A stretch of DNA of 54,899 nt from Oscillospiraceae bacterium (GCA_009777055.1 WRMQ01000005.1:1-54899), one strand, 5' to 3'. Shown: positions 24,613-33,987, numbered from the stretch's first letter. Notes: generated by a model not told the origin, from the sequence alone. Translations and numbers: made by a program.

Positions 24613-27600
24613 ATGAAACACACCAAACGCATCCTCAGCCTCCTCCTCGCGGCCATGCTCACGCTCGGCCTTCTGGTCCCCGCCGCGCAGGCCCTGGACC
24701 TTTCGCAGCCCTACGAGGTCAGCTGGGACCATACTTTGACGGACGAAAACAACAACGCCTTCAGGTGGTACACCGGCCTGACCGCGCAAAACAACCCCTA
24801 CGGCTACGCGCTTCCCGCGCAAGAGCGCTCCATGCACGATTACACGGTCAAGCGCCTGGGGCTCACCGGCGACAACAGCAACTGGACCTACGACCAGGAT
24901 TTCCTGTACGCCTTTTGCGTGGAGCACGGCGTGCCCATCAACAACAAAACGGAATACCGGGGCAGCAGCAACCCCAATCACGGCGACAAGTGGGCGGCGA
25001 TGAGCGCCGGCCAGAGGAATTTGATCCAGCTGGCGCTGGCCCACGGTTATCCCAATGGCCCGAGAAGCATTCCCACCGTCACGTCGAAGGACGCCAACGC
25101 CAGCTACGCGGCGACCCAGCTGATCGTCTGGCAGATTTCGTTCGGCTTCAGGACTTCGCCCACGGCGCTCAATGACCGAACTTACCCCATGAGCGGCCAC
25201 ACTGGCACGATGACGCAACAGCTTCTCCAAAATGCGCACCTGAAGCGCTATTACGACGCGATCCTGACCGAAATGGCGAACCATTACGCCATCCCCAGCT
25301 TCGCCGGCGCGACGGAAGCGGCGGCGCCGACGTATACCATGACCTACTCCGGCGGGCAATACCACCTGACGCTGACGGACAGCAACGGCGTACTCCCCGA
25401 TTTCACTGGGGTGTCCAACGGCGGCCTGGACGCCGGGTTCAGCGGGAATTCCCTGGTGATCAATTCGTCCGCGCCCATCACGGGAACGGCGACCATCGCG
25501 CTGACAAAACGGCTGGGGAATTCCCAGACCACCGGCTTCCTGATCTGGACTGTGCCCGGCAAGGAGGGCGATAATCAGGATATGGTCACCGGGGTTGGCG
25601 TCGCGCCCGTGCCGGCCTACGTTAAAATCACCACCGCCGCGCAGCCGACTGGGAACCTGCGCATAGAGAAAACCGCGACGGGTATGCCTGTCCCCTCCGG
25701 TTTCCAATTCGAGGTGCGCGATTCCGGCAACGCGCTCGTCGGCACGTATACGACCGGCATCACAGGGATCATCAATATCCCCGACCTGCCAACCGGGTCA
25801 TACACGGTGCGCGAAATCAACATTCCCGATGAATATATCGTGGAGGGCAGCAACCCCAAGAGCCTGTCCGTGTTCGAGAACGAGACCAGCGTCGTCACCT
25901 TCCGAAATCTTCGGCAGGAGGGCAGGATCATTGTCAGAAAGGTGAACGCCAATCCATCCATGGGGAGCCACAGCCTCGCCGGGGCCCAATTTGAGATCTG
26001 GAGCCCAAGCGGCAATGTGCTGTATGGAACCATTACAACGGACTTCAGCGGCACCGCGATCAGCGACACGCTCTGGCTCGGGGATTATGTCATCAAAGAA
26101 AAGTCCCCGCCGACGGGCTTTATCCGTAACCCGAACTCCTTCCCCGTGACGCTTTCCGCGGGCAGCAGCGGCGTGGATTGCATTGAGGTGGAGGTTACGG
26201 TTCCGCAGCAGCCCCAGCCCGGCCGCATCAACATCAATAAATCCAATTCCAATCCGGCGCTCGGCTCGTACAGCCTTGCCGGCGCGGTGTTCGGCATCTA
26301 CGACGCGAGCGGCACAGTCCTGCTGCAAACCGTGACCACCGGCAGCGATGGCCGCGCCCAGAGCGGCGATTTACCGCTTTCGCTGTATGTCGTGAAGGAA
26401 TTGTCGGCCCCGTATGGGTTCGTGAAAAACGGAAATTCTTTCAACGCGCAGCTCAATTACGCAGGGGCCGAAGCACAATACGCCTACACCGCCGTCGATG
26501 TTCCCGAACGTCCCCAGACCGGGATTATCCGCGTGCATAAAACGAACTCGAACCCTTCGATGGGTGATTACGCCTTGAGTGGCGCTGTTTTCGAGGTGCG
26601 CAACAGTTCGGGCACGCTGGTGGATACCATCACCAGCAACAGCAATGGGCTTGCGCAGACCAAAGAGCTTCCGCTCGGGTCGTACAGCATCAAGGAGGTC
26701 ACGGCCCCGTGGGGTTTTGTGTTAAATAGCAACACATACACTGCCACGCTTTCGTATGCGACCGATGAAATCAGCACCGTCTACGCCGACGTGACCATCC
26801 CGAACCGCCCCCAGACCGGGACCATTAAAGTCACCAAGCTGGACAAGGATACCGGGGCGACCGCCCAGGGCGACGCCGTTTTGACAGGCGCGGTTTTTGA
26901 GATTTACGCGTCCGATAAGACCACTTTATTGGACACCCTCTACTGCGGGAGCAACAGCGCGGCAACTTCCCGCGAGCTTCCCCTGGGGACGTACTATTAC
27001 AAAGAGCGGAACCAGCCCGTGGGCTACCTGCCCGACGCGCCGGGGGCCTTCTACGAAGTGAAGATCGAGTACGCCGGGCAGAATGTGACCATCGTCGAAA
27101 AATCCGGCGACGTGAAGAATCAGGTCATCCTTGGACAGATCGCGCTGACCAAGCATACGGATCAGCCCGACCCGAATGTTGACCCGCCCAATCCGCAGGT
27201 GGAGCAGCCCCTGGAGGGAGCCATCTTCGAGATTTATCTGAAGTCCGCGGGCTCCTACAACGCCGCCAAGGCGACAGAAAAGGATCGCATCACGACAAAT
27301 CAAAACGGTTATGCCATCACGAAAAAGCTGCCCTACGGGGTATACGTCGTGCATGAAGTGTCAGCCCCCGGCGATGTCAAGCTCGTCGCGCCGTTTGATG
27401 TGTTCATCTCCCAAGATGGCCAGGTATATCGCTTCATACTGAACAATCCGATGTTCACCTCCCTGGTCAAGATCGTCAAGACCGATGCCGAGACGGGCAA
27501 GACCATCCCCCTGGCGGGCACCAGCTTCAAGGTCAAAGACGTGGCGACCGGCAAGTGGGTTGTGCAGCGTATTAACTATCCCACGCCCATGGACCTGGAG

Positions 27601-30600
27601 GTGTACGAAACCGCTGCGGACGGCACCCTCGTGATGCCCTATGCGCTGCCCAGCGGGAGCTATGAGCTTTATGAACAGCGAGCCCCGTATGGCTATCTGC
27701 TCGGGATCACGCCCATCCCCTTCACGATCCATTCCTCCCAGGCCACCCCGGAGATGATTGAGGTCAAGGTGCCCAACAAGCCGGTGAAGGGCATCATCAA
27801 GCTGGAGAAGACCGGCGATATGCTTGTGGGCGTCACGGAGATCGAGACGGAGTTCGGCACGCAGCTCCAGCCTGTCTACGCCCCCGGCGGCGTCAGCGGC
27901 GCGGTATTCCAGGTGATCGCGGCCGAGGACGTCAGAACGCCCGACGGCACCGTGCGCTACACCAAGGGCACAGTGGTCGATACTTTGACCACCGTCAATG
28001 GCAAGGCCGAGTCCAAGCAGCTCTATCTGGGGAATTATGAGCTGCGGGAAACAAAAACAGTGGAGCCCTTCATCCTGAATCCCGGGCCCCACTTCGTCTC
28101 GCTTGTTTATGAGAATCAAGAGGTTGCGGTCGTCAGTTCGCCCATCACAATCCACAACGTCCGGCAAGAGATTTCCATTGAGCTGCAGAAGCTGATGGAG
28201 CGCCCCGTGGACGCCCCCGAGGGATTCAACGCATTCGCGGACGTCACCTTTGGCCTGTTCGCCGACCAGGATTTCAAGGCGGCCAACGGCTCCGTAGTCA
28301 TTTCCAAGGGCAGCCTGGTGTCGCTGATCACTGTCGATGAAAACGGCAAAGGCGCTGTGCAGGGCAGTTATCCCTTCGGAAAATATTTTGTGCAGGAGCT
28401 CAAAACCAATGCTTATTATCAGCTCGTGGACACGAAATATCCCGTCGAGGCCAAGTATGCCGGCAGCGACAAGGCCGTCGCCCACATCCAGGTGCACAAT
28501 GGCGGCATCGCGCTGCCCAACGAGCTGAAGCCGGGCCGGCTCACCGTACTCAAGCTGGGCGAGCAGCTTGTGGGCTTCACCCAGACTGAGATGGACGGCT
28601 ACACCGTCAGCCAACCCCAATACGAGCTGCGCGGCCTGCCCGGCGCGAAGTTCGACGTCGTGGCGGCCCAGGACATCTACAACGTCTACGGCAAGCGCAT
28701 CCACCAAAAGGGCGACCTGATGGACACAATCGTCACAGGCGAGGACGGCCGGGCCGCCACGAAGCTGCTGCCCCTGGCGCGCTACGAGCTGGTGGAGGTC
28801 GAGAGCCCGGCGGGATACGCGATGCTGAGAGAACAGCCGAGAATTGTCCTCGGCATCGAGGGCAGCGTGCTCACCGAGATACTTTCCAAGGAAGTCACGG
28901 TCATCAACCGGCGTTCCCGCGCCAATCTCAGGCTGAACAAATCGGTGGAACGGCCCGAGAACGAGCCCGCGGATTACAACCCCTACAAGGACATCCTGTT
29001 CGGGATTTTCGCGGCGGAGGACCTTCTCGGCGCGGACGGCGCGCTCGCCATCCCGAAGGATGCCCTGCTGGAAATCCTGCGCTTCGACGCAAGGGGCCAG
29101 GCCGAGATGGAAACCGATTTGCCCTATGGAAGCTACTACGCGAAAGAGCTGCAAACGGCTCCCGGCTACGAGCTGCTCGAAAGGACGTACACGTTCCAGT
29201 TTGCGATACAATGCGGGCCCCTTGTCGCGACCATCGACATCAACGGCGGCAAGCCCGTGCACAACAAGCTGCTGCGCGGCGGGCTGGAGATCATCAAAAC
29301 CTTCGAGGGAAAAATGACGCCTATCGCGGGCGTGCCGTTCGTTATCACGGGCAAAACCGTGGTCGGCACGGACTACCGCGGCGAGTTTGTCACGGACGAA
29401 AATGGTAAAATCCTCGTGGAGGGGCTGCTGATCGGCGAGTACGTCGTCGAGGAGCTCGGCAGTGCGCTGACCGCGGGGTATGTCCTCAGCGAGCAGGAAG
29501 CCATCACGGTCGCCGCCGGCGAAATCGCCCGCATGACCATCGAAAACAAAGCCATGCGCGGCAGCCTGAAGGTCATCAAAACCTTCGAGGGCAAAGAAAT
29601 CCCCCTCGCGGGCGTGCCCTTCCTGATCACCGGCAAGACCGTGATCGGCCAGGATTTCAGCGCGCAGGTCGTGACCGATGAAAACGGCGAGATCATGCTG
29701 GACGGCCTCTTGATCGGCGAGTACACCGTGCAGGAGCTTCAGTCTGATTTGACCCTGGGCTATGTGCTCAGCGAGGCCCAGGCCATCGCCGTCGCGCACG
29801 ACAAGATCGCCGAGATGAAAATCCACAACAAGCTCCAGCGCGGCAGCCTGAAGATCGTCAAGACCTTTGAGGAGCGGGAAGTCAGCATCGCGGGCGTGCC
29901 CTTCACGGTGGAGGGGACCTCCCTGGCGGGCATCCCGTACTTGGAGAGCTTTGTCACGGACAAGGACGGCATGATTCTCATTGAGGGCCTGCCCGTCGGC
30001 CAGTACACCGTGCGTGAGTTGGACGACAATCTCACCGAGGGCTACGTCCTCTCCAAGACCCAGACGGCCATCGTCGCGGCGGACCAGCTCACGGAGCTCA
30101 CCATCGACAACAAGCTCCAGCGCGGCAATCTCAAAATTATAAAGACCTTTGAAGGCCTGGAGAAGCCCATTGAGAAAGTGCCGTTCGTCGTGGAGGGGAC
30201 CTCCAAGACCGGTGTAAAATTCAGCGAAACCTTCTACACCAACGCTGAGGGCGTCATCCTGGTCGAGGGGCTTCCCATTGGGGACTACACCATCCGCGAG
30301 CAGAACAGCGACCTGACAAAGGGCTACGTTCTGGCAGAAGACAAGACCGTGACCATCAAGGCCGACGCTACGACCGAGGTATCCATTGAGAACAAGCTCC
30401 AGCGGGGTAATCTCAAAATCATTAAGACCTTCGAGGGCCTGAAAAAACCCGTCGCGGGGGTCAAGTTCACTGTGGAGGGCGTGACCGCCGCCGGCGGGAA
30501 ATTCTACGGCGAATACGAAACCGACAAGGACGGCGTTATCCTCGTTGAGGGCCTGCCCGTCGGCGAGTATGTCGTGAAAGAAGTCGCCTCGGAGCTGAAC

Positions 30601-31122
30601 CTGGGCTATGTTCTGGCAGACGCACAGGTGGTTGTCATCAAGGAGGGGGAAACCACGGAGCTTGAGATTGAGAATAAGATCATCATCGGCCTGATCAAAA
30701 TCAAGAAGGTGGACGCCGTCACCGGCGAGCCCGTGGAGGGCGCTGAATTCGGGCTCTATCAGGGGCTCAAGCGAATCGCCACCGCCACCAGCGATGCCGA
30801 CGGCTGGGCGCTTTTCGTCAACATCCCTTACGGCGATTACGAAATCAGGGAGCTCAAGGCCGCGCCGGGCTACAAAAAAACAGACGCCCGCTACAAGGTG
30901 GAGATCCGCAAGCACGACGTCGCCGTCGAGTTCGAGATCCCCAACGAGCCAATCCCGGGTAACGTTCCGCCCGGCGCGAAGCCGCCCAAGACCGGCGACA
31001 ACAGCCTGCTGGTTGTCTGGGTCGCGCTTGCCGTGCTGGGCGCGGCGGGCGCCGTTACGGTGCTCCTGCTGCGCAAGCGCAGGTGCGAGGAGGAGCCGGC
31101 GGACGCCTTGGAAGAGGAGTAA
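24613..31122 (+). CDS. Giant thioester/Cna-B adhesin with PPKTG sorting signal (2169 aa)
   Basis: A cell-wall-anchored surface adhesin. The signal peptide is about residues 1-27 (ending AAQA). An N-terminal thioester domain follows: C102 (AFCVEHG) and T168-Q169-L-I-V-W form the Cys-Gln pair typical of domains that bond covalently to host targets. About eighteen SpaA/Cna-B domains follow (recurrent pattern LAGA-FEI and G-Y-ELRE), many likely with internal Lys-Asn isopeptide bonds. Five of them are tandem repeats of exactly 94 residues (29275-30684). The C-terminus has PPKTGD (2124-2129), a hydrophobic helix and KRRC, a sortase signal. It lies 18 bp after the S1-domain gene, in line with the transfer genes, so it may mediate mating-pair contact or host adhesion. 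Confidence 0.93.
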   Translation: MKHTKRILSLLLAAMLTLGLLVPAAQALDLSQPYEVSWDHTLTDENNNAFRWYTGLTAQNNPYGYALPAQERSMHDYTVKRLGLTGDNSNWTYDQDFLYAFCVEHGVPINNKTEYRGSSNPNHGDKWAAMSAGQRNLIQLALAHGYPNGPRSIPTVTSKDANASYAATQLIVWQISFGFRTSPTALNDRTYPMSGHTGTMTQQLLQNAHLKRYYDAILTEMANHYAIPSFAGATEAAAPTYTMTYSGGQYHLTLTDSNGVLPDFTGVSNGGLDAGFSGNSLVINSSAPITGTATIALTKRLGNSQTTGFLIWTVPGKEGDNQDMVTGVGVAPVPAYVKITTAAQPTGNLRIEKTATGMPVPSGFQFEVRDSGNALVGTYTTGITGIINIPDLPTGSYTVREINIPDEYIVEGSNPKSLSVFENETSVVTFRNLRQEGRIIVRKVNANPSMGSHSLAGAQFEIWSPSGNVLYGTITTDFSGTAISDTLWLGDYVIKEKSPPTGFIRNPNSFPVTLSAGSSGVDCIEVEVTVPQQPQPGRININKSNSNPALGSYSLAGAVFGIYDASGTVLLQTVTTGSDGRAQSGDLPLSLYVVKELSAPYGFVKNGNSFNAQLNYAGAEAQYAYTAVDVPERPQTGIIRVHKTNSNPSMGDYALSGAVFEVRNSSGTLVDTITSNSNGLAQTKELPLGSYSIKEVTAPWGFVLNSNTYTATLSYATDEISTVYADVTIPNRPQTGTIKVTKLDKDTGATAQGDAVLTGAVFEIYASDKTTLLDTLYCGSNSAATSRELPLGTYYYKERNQPVGYLPDAPGAFYEVKIEYAGQNVTIVEKSGDVKNQVILGQIALTKHTDQPDPNVDPPNPQVEQPLEGAIFEIYLKSAGSYNAAKATEKDRITTNQNGYAITKKLPYGVYVVHEVSAPGDVKLVAPFDVFISQDGQVYRFILNNPMFTSLVKIVKTDAETGKTIPLAGTSFKVKDVATGKWVVQRINYPTPMDLEVYETAADGTLVMPYALPSGSYELYEQRAPYGYLLGITPIPFTIHSSQATPEMIEVKVPNKPVKGIIKLEKTGDMLVGVTEIETEFGTQLQPVYAPGGVSGAVFQVIAAEDVRTPDGTVRYTKGTVVDTLTTVNGKAESKQLYLGNYELRETKTVEPFILNPGPHFVSLVYENQEVAVVSSPITIHNVRQEISIELQKLMERPVDAPEGFNAFADVTFGLFADQDFKAANGSVVISKGSLVSLITVDENGKGAVQGSYPFGKYFVQELKTNAYYQLVDTKYPVEAKYAGSDKAVAHIQVHNGGIALPNELKPGRLTVLKLGEQLVGFTQTEMDGYTVSQPQYELRGLPGAKFDVVAAQDIYNVYGKRIHQKGDLMDTIVTGEDGRAATKLLPLARYELVEVESPAGYAMLREQPRIVLGIEGSVLTEILSKEVTVINRRSRANLRLNKSVERPENEPADYNPYKDILFGIFAAEDLLGADGALAIPKDALLEILRFDARGQAEMETDLPYGSYYAKELQTAPGYELLERTYTFQFAIQCGPLVATIDINGGKPVHNKLLRGGLEIIKTFEGKMTPIAGVPFVITGKTVVGTDYRGEFVTDENGKILVEGLLIGEYVVEELGSALTAGYVLSEQEAITVAAGEIARMTIENKAMRGSLKVIKTFEGKEIPLAGVPFLITGKTVIGQDFSAQVVTDENGEIMLDGLLIGEYTVQELQSDLTLGYVLSEAQAIAVAHDKIAEMKIHNKLQRGSLKIVKTFEEREVSIAGVPFTVEGTSLAGIPYLESFVTDKDGMILIEGLPVGQYTVRELDDNLTEGYVLSKTQTAIVAADQLTELTIDNKLQRGNLKIIKTFEGLEKPIEKVPFVVEGTSKTGVKFSETFYTNAEGVILVEGLPIGDYTIREQNSDLTKGYVLAEDKTVTIKADATTEVSIENKLQRGNLKIIKTFEGLKKPVAGVKFTVEGVTAAGGKFYGEYETDKDGVILVEGLPVGEYVVKEVASELNLGYVLADAQVVVIKEGETTELEIENKIIIGLIKIKKVDAVTGEPVEGAEFGLYQGLKRIATATSDADGWALFVNIPYGDYEIRELKAAPGYKKTDARYKVEIRKHDVAVEFEIPNEPIPGNVPPGAKPPKTGDNSLLVVWVALAVLGAAGAVTVLLLRKRRCEEEPADALEEE
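29275..30684 (+). repeat. Five tandem 282-bp coding repeats in the adhesin
   Basis: Repeat units begin at 29275, 29557, 29839, 30121 and 30403, each exactly 282 bp (94 codons). Every unit starts RG-L-(E/K)-II/VKTFE and contains GVPF, VTDENG and a second half with E-L-LT-GYVL. Equal lengths with diverged sequence imply recurrent duplication or gene conversion. Confidence 0.9.
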
Positions 31123-31136
31123 CGCAATAAACAAAG

Positions 31137-31164
31137 GCGGGCCCGGTGTGAGAGCCGGGCCCGC
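31137..31164. terminator. Bidirectional hairpin between adhesin and toxin gene
   Basis: GCGGGCCCGG (31137-31146) pairs perfectly with CCGGGCCCGC (31155-31164). On the minus strand it is followed by CTTTGTTTA. It lies between convergent genes 15 bp past the adhesin stop. Confidence 0.6.
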
Positions 31165-31185
31165 TGATTTCCGCGGCGCTTGAAG

Positions 31186-31446
31186 CTAATCGTCATAATG
31201 CCCTTTGCAGGATAAAATCTCAATCATACCGCCCTGAATTCGATAAATCAGGCGGTTTGTTTCATCGATCCGCCTGCTCCAAAAACCATTGAACTCTCCT
31301 TTGAGGGGTTCAGGCTTTCCTATGCCCACGTTGCTGTTGCGCGATATATCCTGCAACAGCGCATTGATGCGCCTGATCGTCTTTTTGTCCTGCGACTGCC
31401 AGTAAAGGTAGTCCTCCCACGCTTCCTCAAACCAAATTTTCTTCAT
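31186..31446 (-). CDS. yoeB: YoeB/Txe-family toxin (86 aa)
   Basis: A ribosome-dependent mRNA endonuclease toxin of the RelE superfamily. Length and motifs match YoeB: WEDYLYWQSQDKKTIRRIN near the N-terminus, GIGKPEPLKGEFNGFWSRRID in the centre and IEILSCKGHYDD at the C-terminus, which includes the catalytic His-Tyr pair. The start overlaps the antitoxin stop by four bases, giving coupled translation. The pair sits on the minus strand behind the adhesin and likely stabilises the element. It appears intact. Confidence 0.9.
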   Translation of the reverse strand: MKKIWFEEAWEDYLYWQSQDKKTIRRINALLQDISRNSNVGIGKPEPLKGEFNGFWSRRIDETNRLIYRIQGGMIEILSCKGHYDD

Positions 31447-31709
31447 TCAGACACCTCGATGATGTCATGCTCTACGCCCTTGCCGTTATTCAGGGCAACG
31501 ACGCCCCGACGCAGATGGGCAAGGTTGCTTTCGCCGTAAAACGGATCGGATATCGTTGTAACATCAAACGGCAGACGCCTTTCCCGCAGCACCGCGCGGG
31601 CAAACATGTTAAACGCTGTGGTGGAATTCATTCCGACCAGAGCGCAAAACTCATCCAACTGCCGTTTCACGTCGCTATCCATGCGGACGCTGAAAGTTGT
31701 CTGTGACAC
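31443..31709 (-). CDS. relB: RelB/DinJ-family antitoxin (88 aa)
   Basis: The antitoxin partner of the adjacent toxin. The N-terminal ribbon-helix-helix (TTFSVRMDSDVKRQLDEFCALVGMNSTTAFNMFARAVL) binds DNA; the C-terminal part (SDPFYGESNLAHLRRGVVALNNGKG) wraps the toxin. I chose GTG at 31709 because AGGAGG (complement 31718-31723) lies eight bases upstream; the longer frame starts inside that site. It overlaps the toxin gene by four bases. RelB/DinJ antitoxins usually pair with RelE/YafQ; pairing with a YoeB-type toxin is a known mixed arrangement. Confidence 0.88.
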   Translation of the reverse strand: MSQTTFSVRMDSDVKRQLDEFCALVGMNSTTAFNMFARAVLRERRLPFDVTTISDPFYGESNLAHLRRGVVALNNGKGVEHDIIEVSE

Positions 31710-31744
31710 GAATAACACCTCCTATCAGGTTTGTTTATACTGAT

Positions 31745-31773
31745 ATTATAACCTGCCAGGTGCGTTTTGTCAA
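31745..31773 (-). promoter_or_regulatory. Toxin-antitoxin promoter with operator in the spacer
   Basis: On the minus strand, TTGACA (31768-31773), 17-nt spacer and TATAAT (31745-31750). The spacer holds the palindrome ACCTGCCAGGT (31751-31761), placed for autorepression by the antitoxin. A related CCTATCAGG lies near 31720-31728. Confidence 0.8.
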
Positions 31774-31811
31774 TTGATTTTCAAGAAAAATTTGCCGAAA
31801 GGAGTTTTCCC

Positions 31812-32168
31812 ATGCCAATCCCCCGCTGCCAGACCGCCCCGAAGATCCTCATGGCCTTCCTCAACGCCACCGGCGGCAACTGGCGAAACTCCCTTTACGT
31901 CGACTGCCGCGTGTGCCGGATCGGCCGCTGCGACCACCCGGATTTCCTCTACGTCCCCGACGAGGACGGCGGCGTCATCCTGCTGCCCGTGCGCGACGCC
32001 GAAATCGTCTTCGGGCAGATGATGGACAAGAGCGAATGCCTCAGCGTTGTCAGCAACGCACAGTTCAACGATCTTTTCACGCAATACCTCAAGCGCTTTG
32101 AAGACGGGGAATATCCCTGCGCGCTGCTGCGGCTGTGCGCCGAGCAATCGAAGCCGCCCGAACTGTGA
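31812..32168 (+). CDS. Hypothetical protein with Cys cluster (118 aa)
   Basis: Not recognised. ATG at 31812 has GAAAGGAG at 31797-31804. The peptide has a basic start, then VDCRVCRIGRCDHPDF (about residues 30-45), four Cys/His positions that could bind a metal, and an acidic alpha/beta remainder (LLPVRDAEIVFGQMMDKSECLSVVSN, FNDLFTQYLKRFEDGEYPCALLRL). It is followed 87 bp later by the sigma factor, so the two may be co-transcribed. The gap 32169-32255 holds no clear site. Confidence 0.6.
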   Translation: MPIPRCQTAPKILMAFLNATGGNWRNSLYVDCRVCRIGRCDHPDFLYVPDEDGGVILLPVRDAEIVFGQMMDKSECLSVVSNAQFNDLFTQYLKRFEDGEYPCALLRLCAEQSKPPEL

Positions 32169-32255
32169 ACAAACTGTAAATTTTGAAAAAATCCGGCTTT
32201 TGGGTCAAAAAACGCGTTTTCGCGGAGCGTAGGGGGGTGGAAGGAGTGAAACGCA

Positions 32256-32780
32256 ATGAAATTGACCCATGAGCAGCAGGCCCTTGTGGCCGAACACCTT
32301 GACGTTGTGGCGGACGCAATCAAATACAGCATCCGCGCCAACGAAAACATACCGAGCCTGGGCCGCGACGACCTGTATCAGGAGGGCTGCGTCGCCCTGT
32401 GCCGCGCAGCACAAAGCTACAACGGCGGCGTACAATTCAAAACATACGCGCAGAAGGTCGTGAAAAACCGGCTGATCGACCACTGCCGGCAGGCGCTGCG
32501 GCAGCATACCCACGTGGTTCCGATGGAAGAACAGGAATTACCCGCAGGCGATTATTCTCCCGTGCAGCCGGACGCCCTGGCCGCGCTGGCCCGGGTCAAG
32601 CCGCAATACACCGGCGTCGCCCTCAAGGGCATCGAGGCCATGGAGCTGAAGATCAAGGGCTATTCCGGCACGGAAATCGCGGCGCTCTACGGCGCAAAGC
32701 CCAACGAGGTCGGCGCGTGGATCAGCCGGGCACGGCGGAAGCTGCTGCGCGACGCAGAATTTATGGCGGTCATTTGTTGA
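32256..32780 (+). CDS. Sigma-70 family factor (174 aa)
   Basis: A small sigma factor. Region 2 is LGRDDLYQEGCVALCRAAQSYNGGVQFKTYAQKVVKNRLIDHCRQ (about residues 34-78), with the core-binding and -10 recognition features typical of the family. Region 4 is AMELKIKGYSGTEIAALYGAKPNEVGAWISRARRKLL (about 125-162), a helix-turn-helix. The linker is short, as in group 4 and ICE-borne factors. GGAAGGAG lies about eight to fifteen bases before the ATG. It likely directs element or surface-gene promoters; no anti-sigma factor is adjacent. It converges with the next ATPase gene. Confidence 0.85.
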   Translation: MKLTHEQQALVAEHLDVVADAIKYSIRANENIPSLGRDDLYQEGCVALCRAAQSYNGGVQFKTYAQKVVKNRLIDHCRQALRQHTHVVPMEEQELPAGDYSPVQPDALAALARVKPQYTGVALKGIEAMELKIKGYSGTEIAALYGAKPNEVGAWISRARRKLLRDAEFMAVIC

Positions 32781-32787
32781 AAACCAT

Positions 32788-33987
32788 CTATTCCAATAGA
32801 AAGCTGATCAAGTTCACGCTGCGGATACCGTCGAAGTCGGCCATTGGCGTACGATCCATTGACAGGACCACTTTTTCGTAATTATCGGCAATGGCCCGCA
32901 GCGGGCGCAGCTCCCGCTCGCGCGTTTCCTCCGCCAGCATGGTGGCCGTCACCTGGTAATACACGGCTTGCCCCGGCCTGGTGGCGATAAAATCCACTTC
33001 CTGACCGGCCAGGCTGCCGATTTTCACATCGAAGCCCCGGCGCAGCAACTCAAAGTAAACTATGTTTTCCAGTACAAAGCCGTAATCCTGTCCGCGCCGG
33101 CCGACCAGTTCGCCGCGGATCCCGGTGTCCACAATATAATACTTGCCCTGGGTTTTCAGCTGTTGCTTGCCCTTGAGATCATACCGCCCCGCCCGATAAA
33201 GCACATAGGCGTTGATCAGCATACGCAGGTAGTTGTCTATGGTTTCGCTGGAGGTTTTGCGCCCCGCGCTGGTCAGGTAATCGCTGATTTTCTTGGAGGT
33301 CACCAGGCTGCCGACGTTCCCCGCCATAAAGCGGACCACGCTTTCCAACAGCGCCGGGTCGCGCACCTCGTTGCGCTGTATTACGTCCTTCATGACAATC
33401 GTGCTGTAAATCCCCGCGATGTAGGGGCGGATCGCGGACTCGTGCTCCCGCAGTTCCGTAATGCCCGGCAGCCCGCCGTGTTCGACATATTCATTGAAAT
33501 ACCCCTGCAGGTCGCCGGCTGTACTGTAGGCGTTGAAATCCAGGAACTCCCTGAACGACAGCGGAAGCATATGGATCTCGATATACCGCCCGGCCAGCAG
33601 CGACGACAGCTCCGAGGACAGCAAATGCCCGTTCGAGCCGGTGATATAGATATCCAGCCGCTGGTCGAGCCGCAGGGAATTCACCGCGCGTTCCCATTCG
33701 CCAACCATCTGCACTTCGTCCAGCAGGACATAGGTTTTGGGCGCGTCCGGGATATGACGCAGGATGTATTCGTTCAGCTGCCTGTAATCCCTGACCGCGT
33801 CAAATTCCAGGGACTCGAAATTCATGCGGACAACAGCGGCGGGCGCAACACCATGGGACAGCAGATATTCGGTATACAAATCCAGCAGCGAGGATTTACC
33901 GCAGCGACGCACCCCGGTGATCACCTTGATTAGCGACTTGTCTTTCAGCTCAATGAGCCGATTGAGATAGGTATCCCTGTTTTTCAT
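32788..33987 (-). CDS. Second DUF4143 AAA ATPase (399 aa)
   Basis: A cytoplasmic ATPase of the AAA_14/DUF4143 family, only distantly similar to the one at 7057. Walker A is G25-V-R-R-C-G-K31-S32, Walker B is TYVLLDEVQ near residue 90, followed by ITGSNGHLLS. The C-terminal domain contains QEVDFIATRPGQAVYYQVTA, a PD-(D/E)XK-like pattern with Q in place of the usual E/K segment. The family is common in accessory DNA and of unsettled function. It has its own promoter (34009-34037) divergent from the next gene, and AAGGAGATGATCAG precedes the ATG. Another minus-strand cargo unit. Confidence 0.85.
   Translation of the reverse strand: MKNRDTYLNRLIELKDKSLIKVITGVRRCGKSSLLDLYTEYLLSHGVAPAAVVRMNFESLEFDAVRDYRQLNEYILRHIPDAPKTYVLLDEVQMVGEWERAVNSLRLDQRLDIYITGSNGHLLSSELSSLLAGRYIEIHMLPLSFREFLDFNAYSTAGDLQGYFNEYVEHGGLPGITELREHESAIRPYIAGIYSTIVMKDVIQRNEVRDPALLESVVRFMAGNVGSLVTSKKISDYLTSAGRKTSSETIDNYLRMLINAYVLYRAGRYDLKGKQQLKTQGKYYIVDTGIRGELVGRRGQDYGFVLENIVYFELLRRGFDVKIGSLAGQEVDFIATRPGQAVYYQVTATMLAEETRERELRPLRAIADNYEKVVLSMDRTPMADFDGIRSVNLISFLLE

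Noticed and set aside
27361-31134. A 1257-codon open frame on the minus strand opposite the adhesin
   Set aside because: It mirrors the codon bias of the GC-rich repeat gene, has no ribosome binding site or domain, and the plus-strand protein is clearly real. The same holds for the long antisense frame at 13475-16228.
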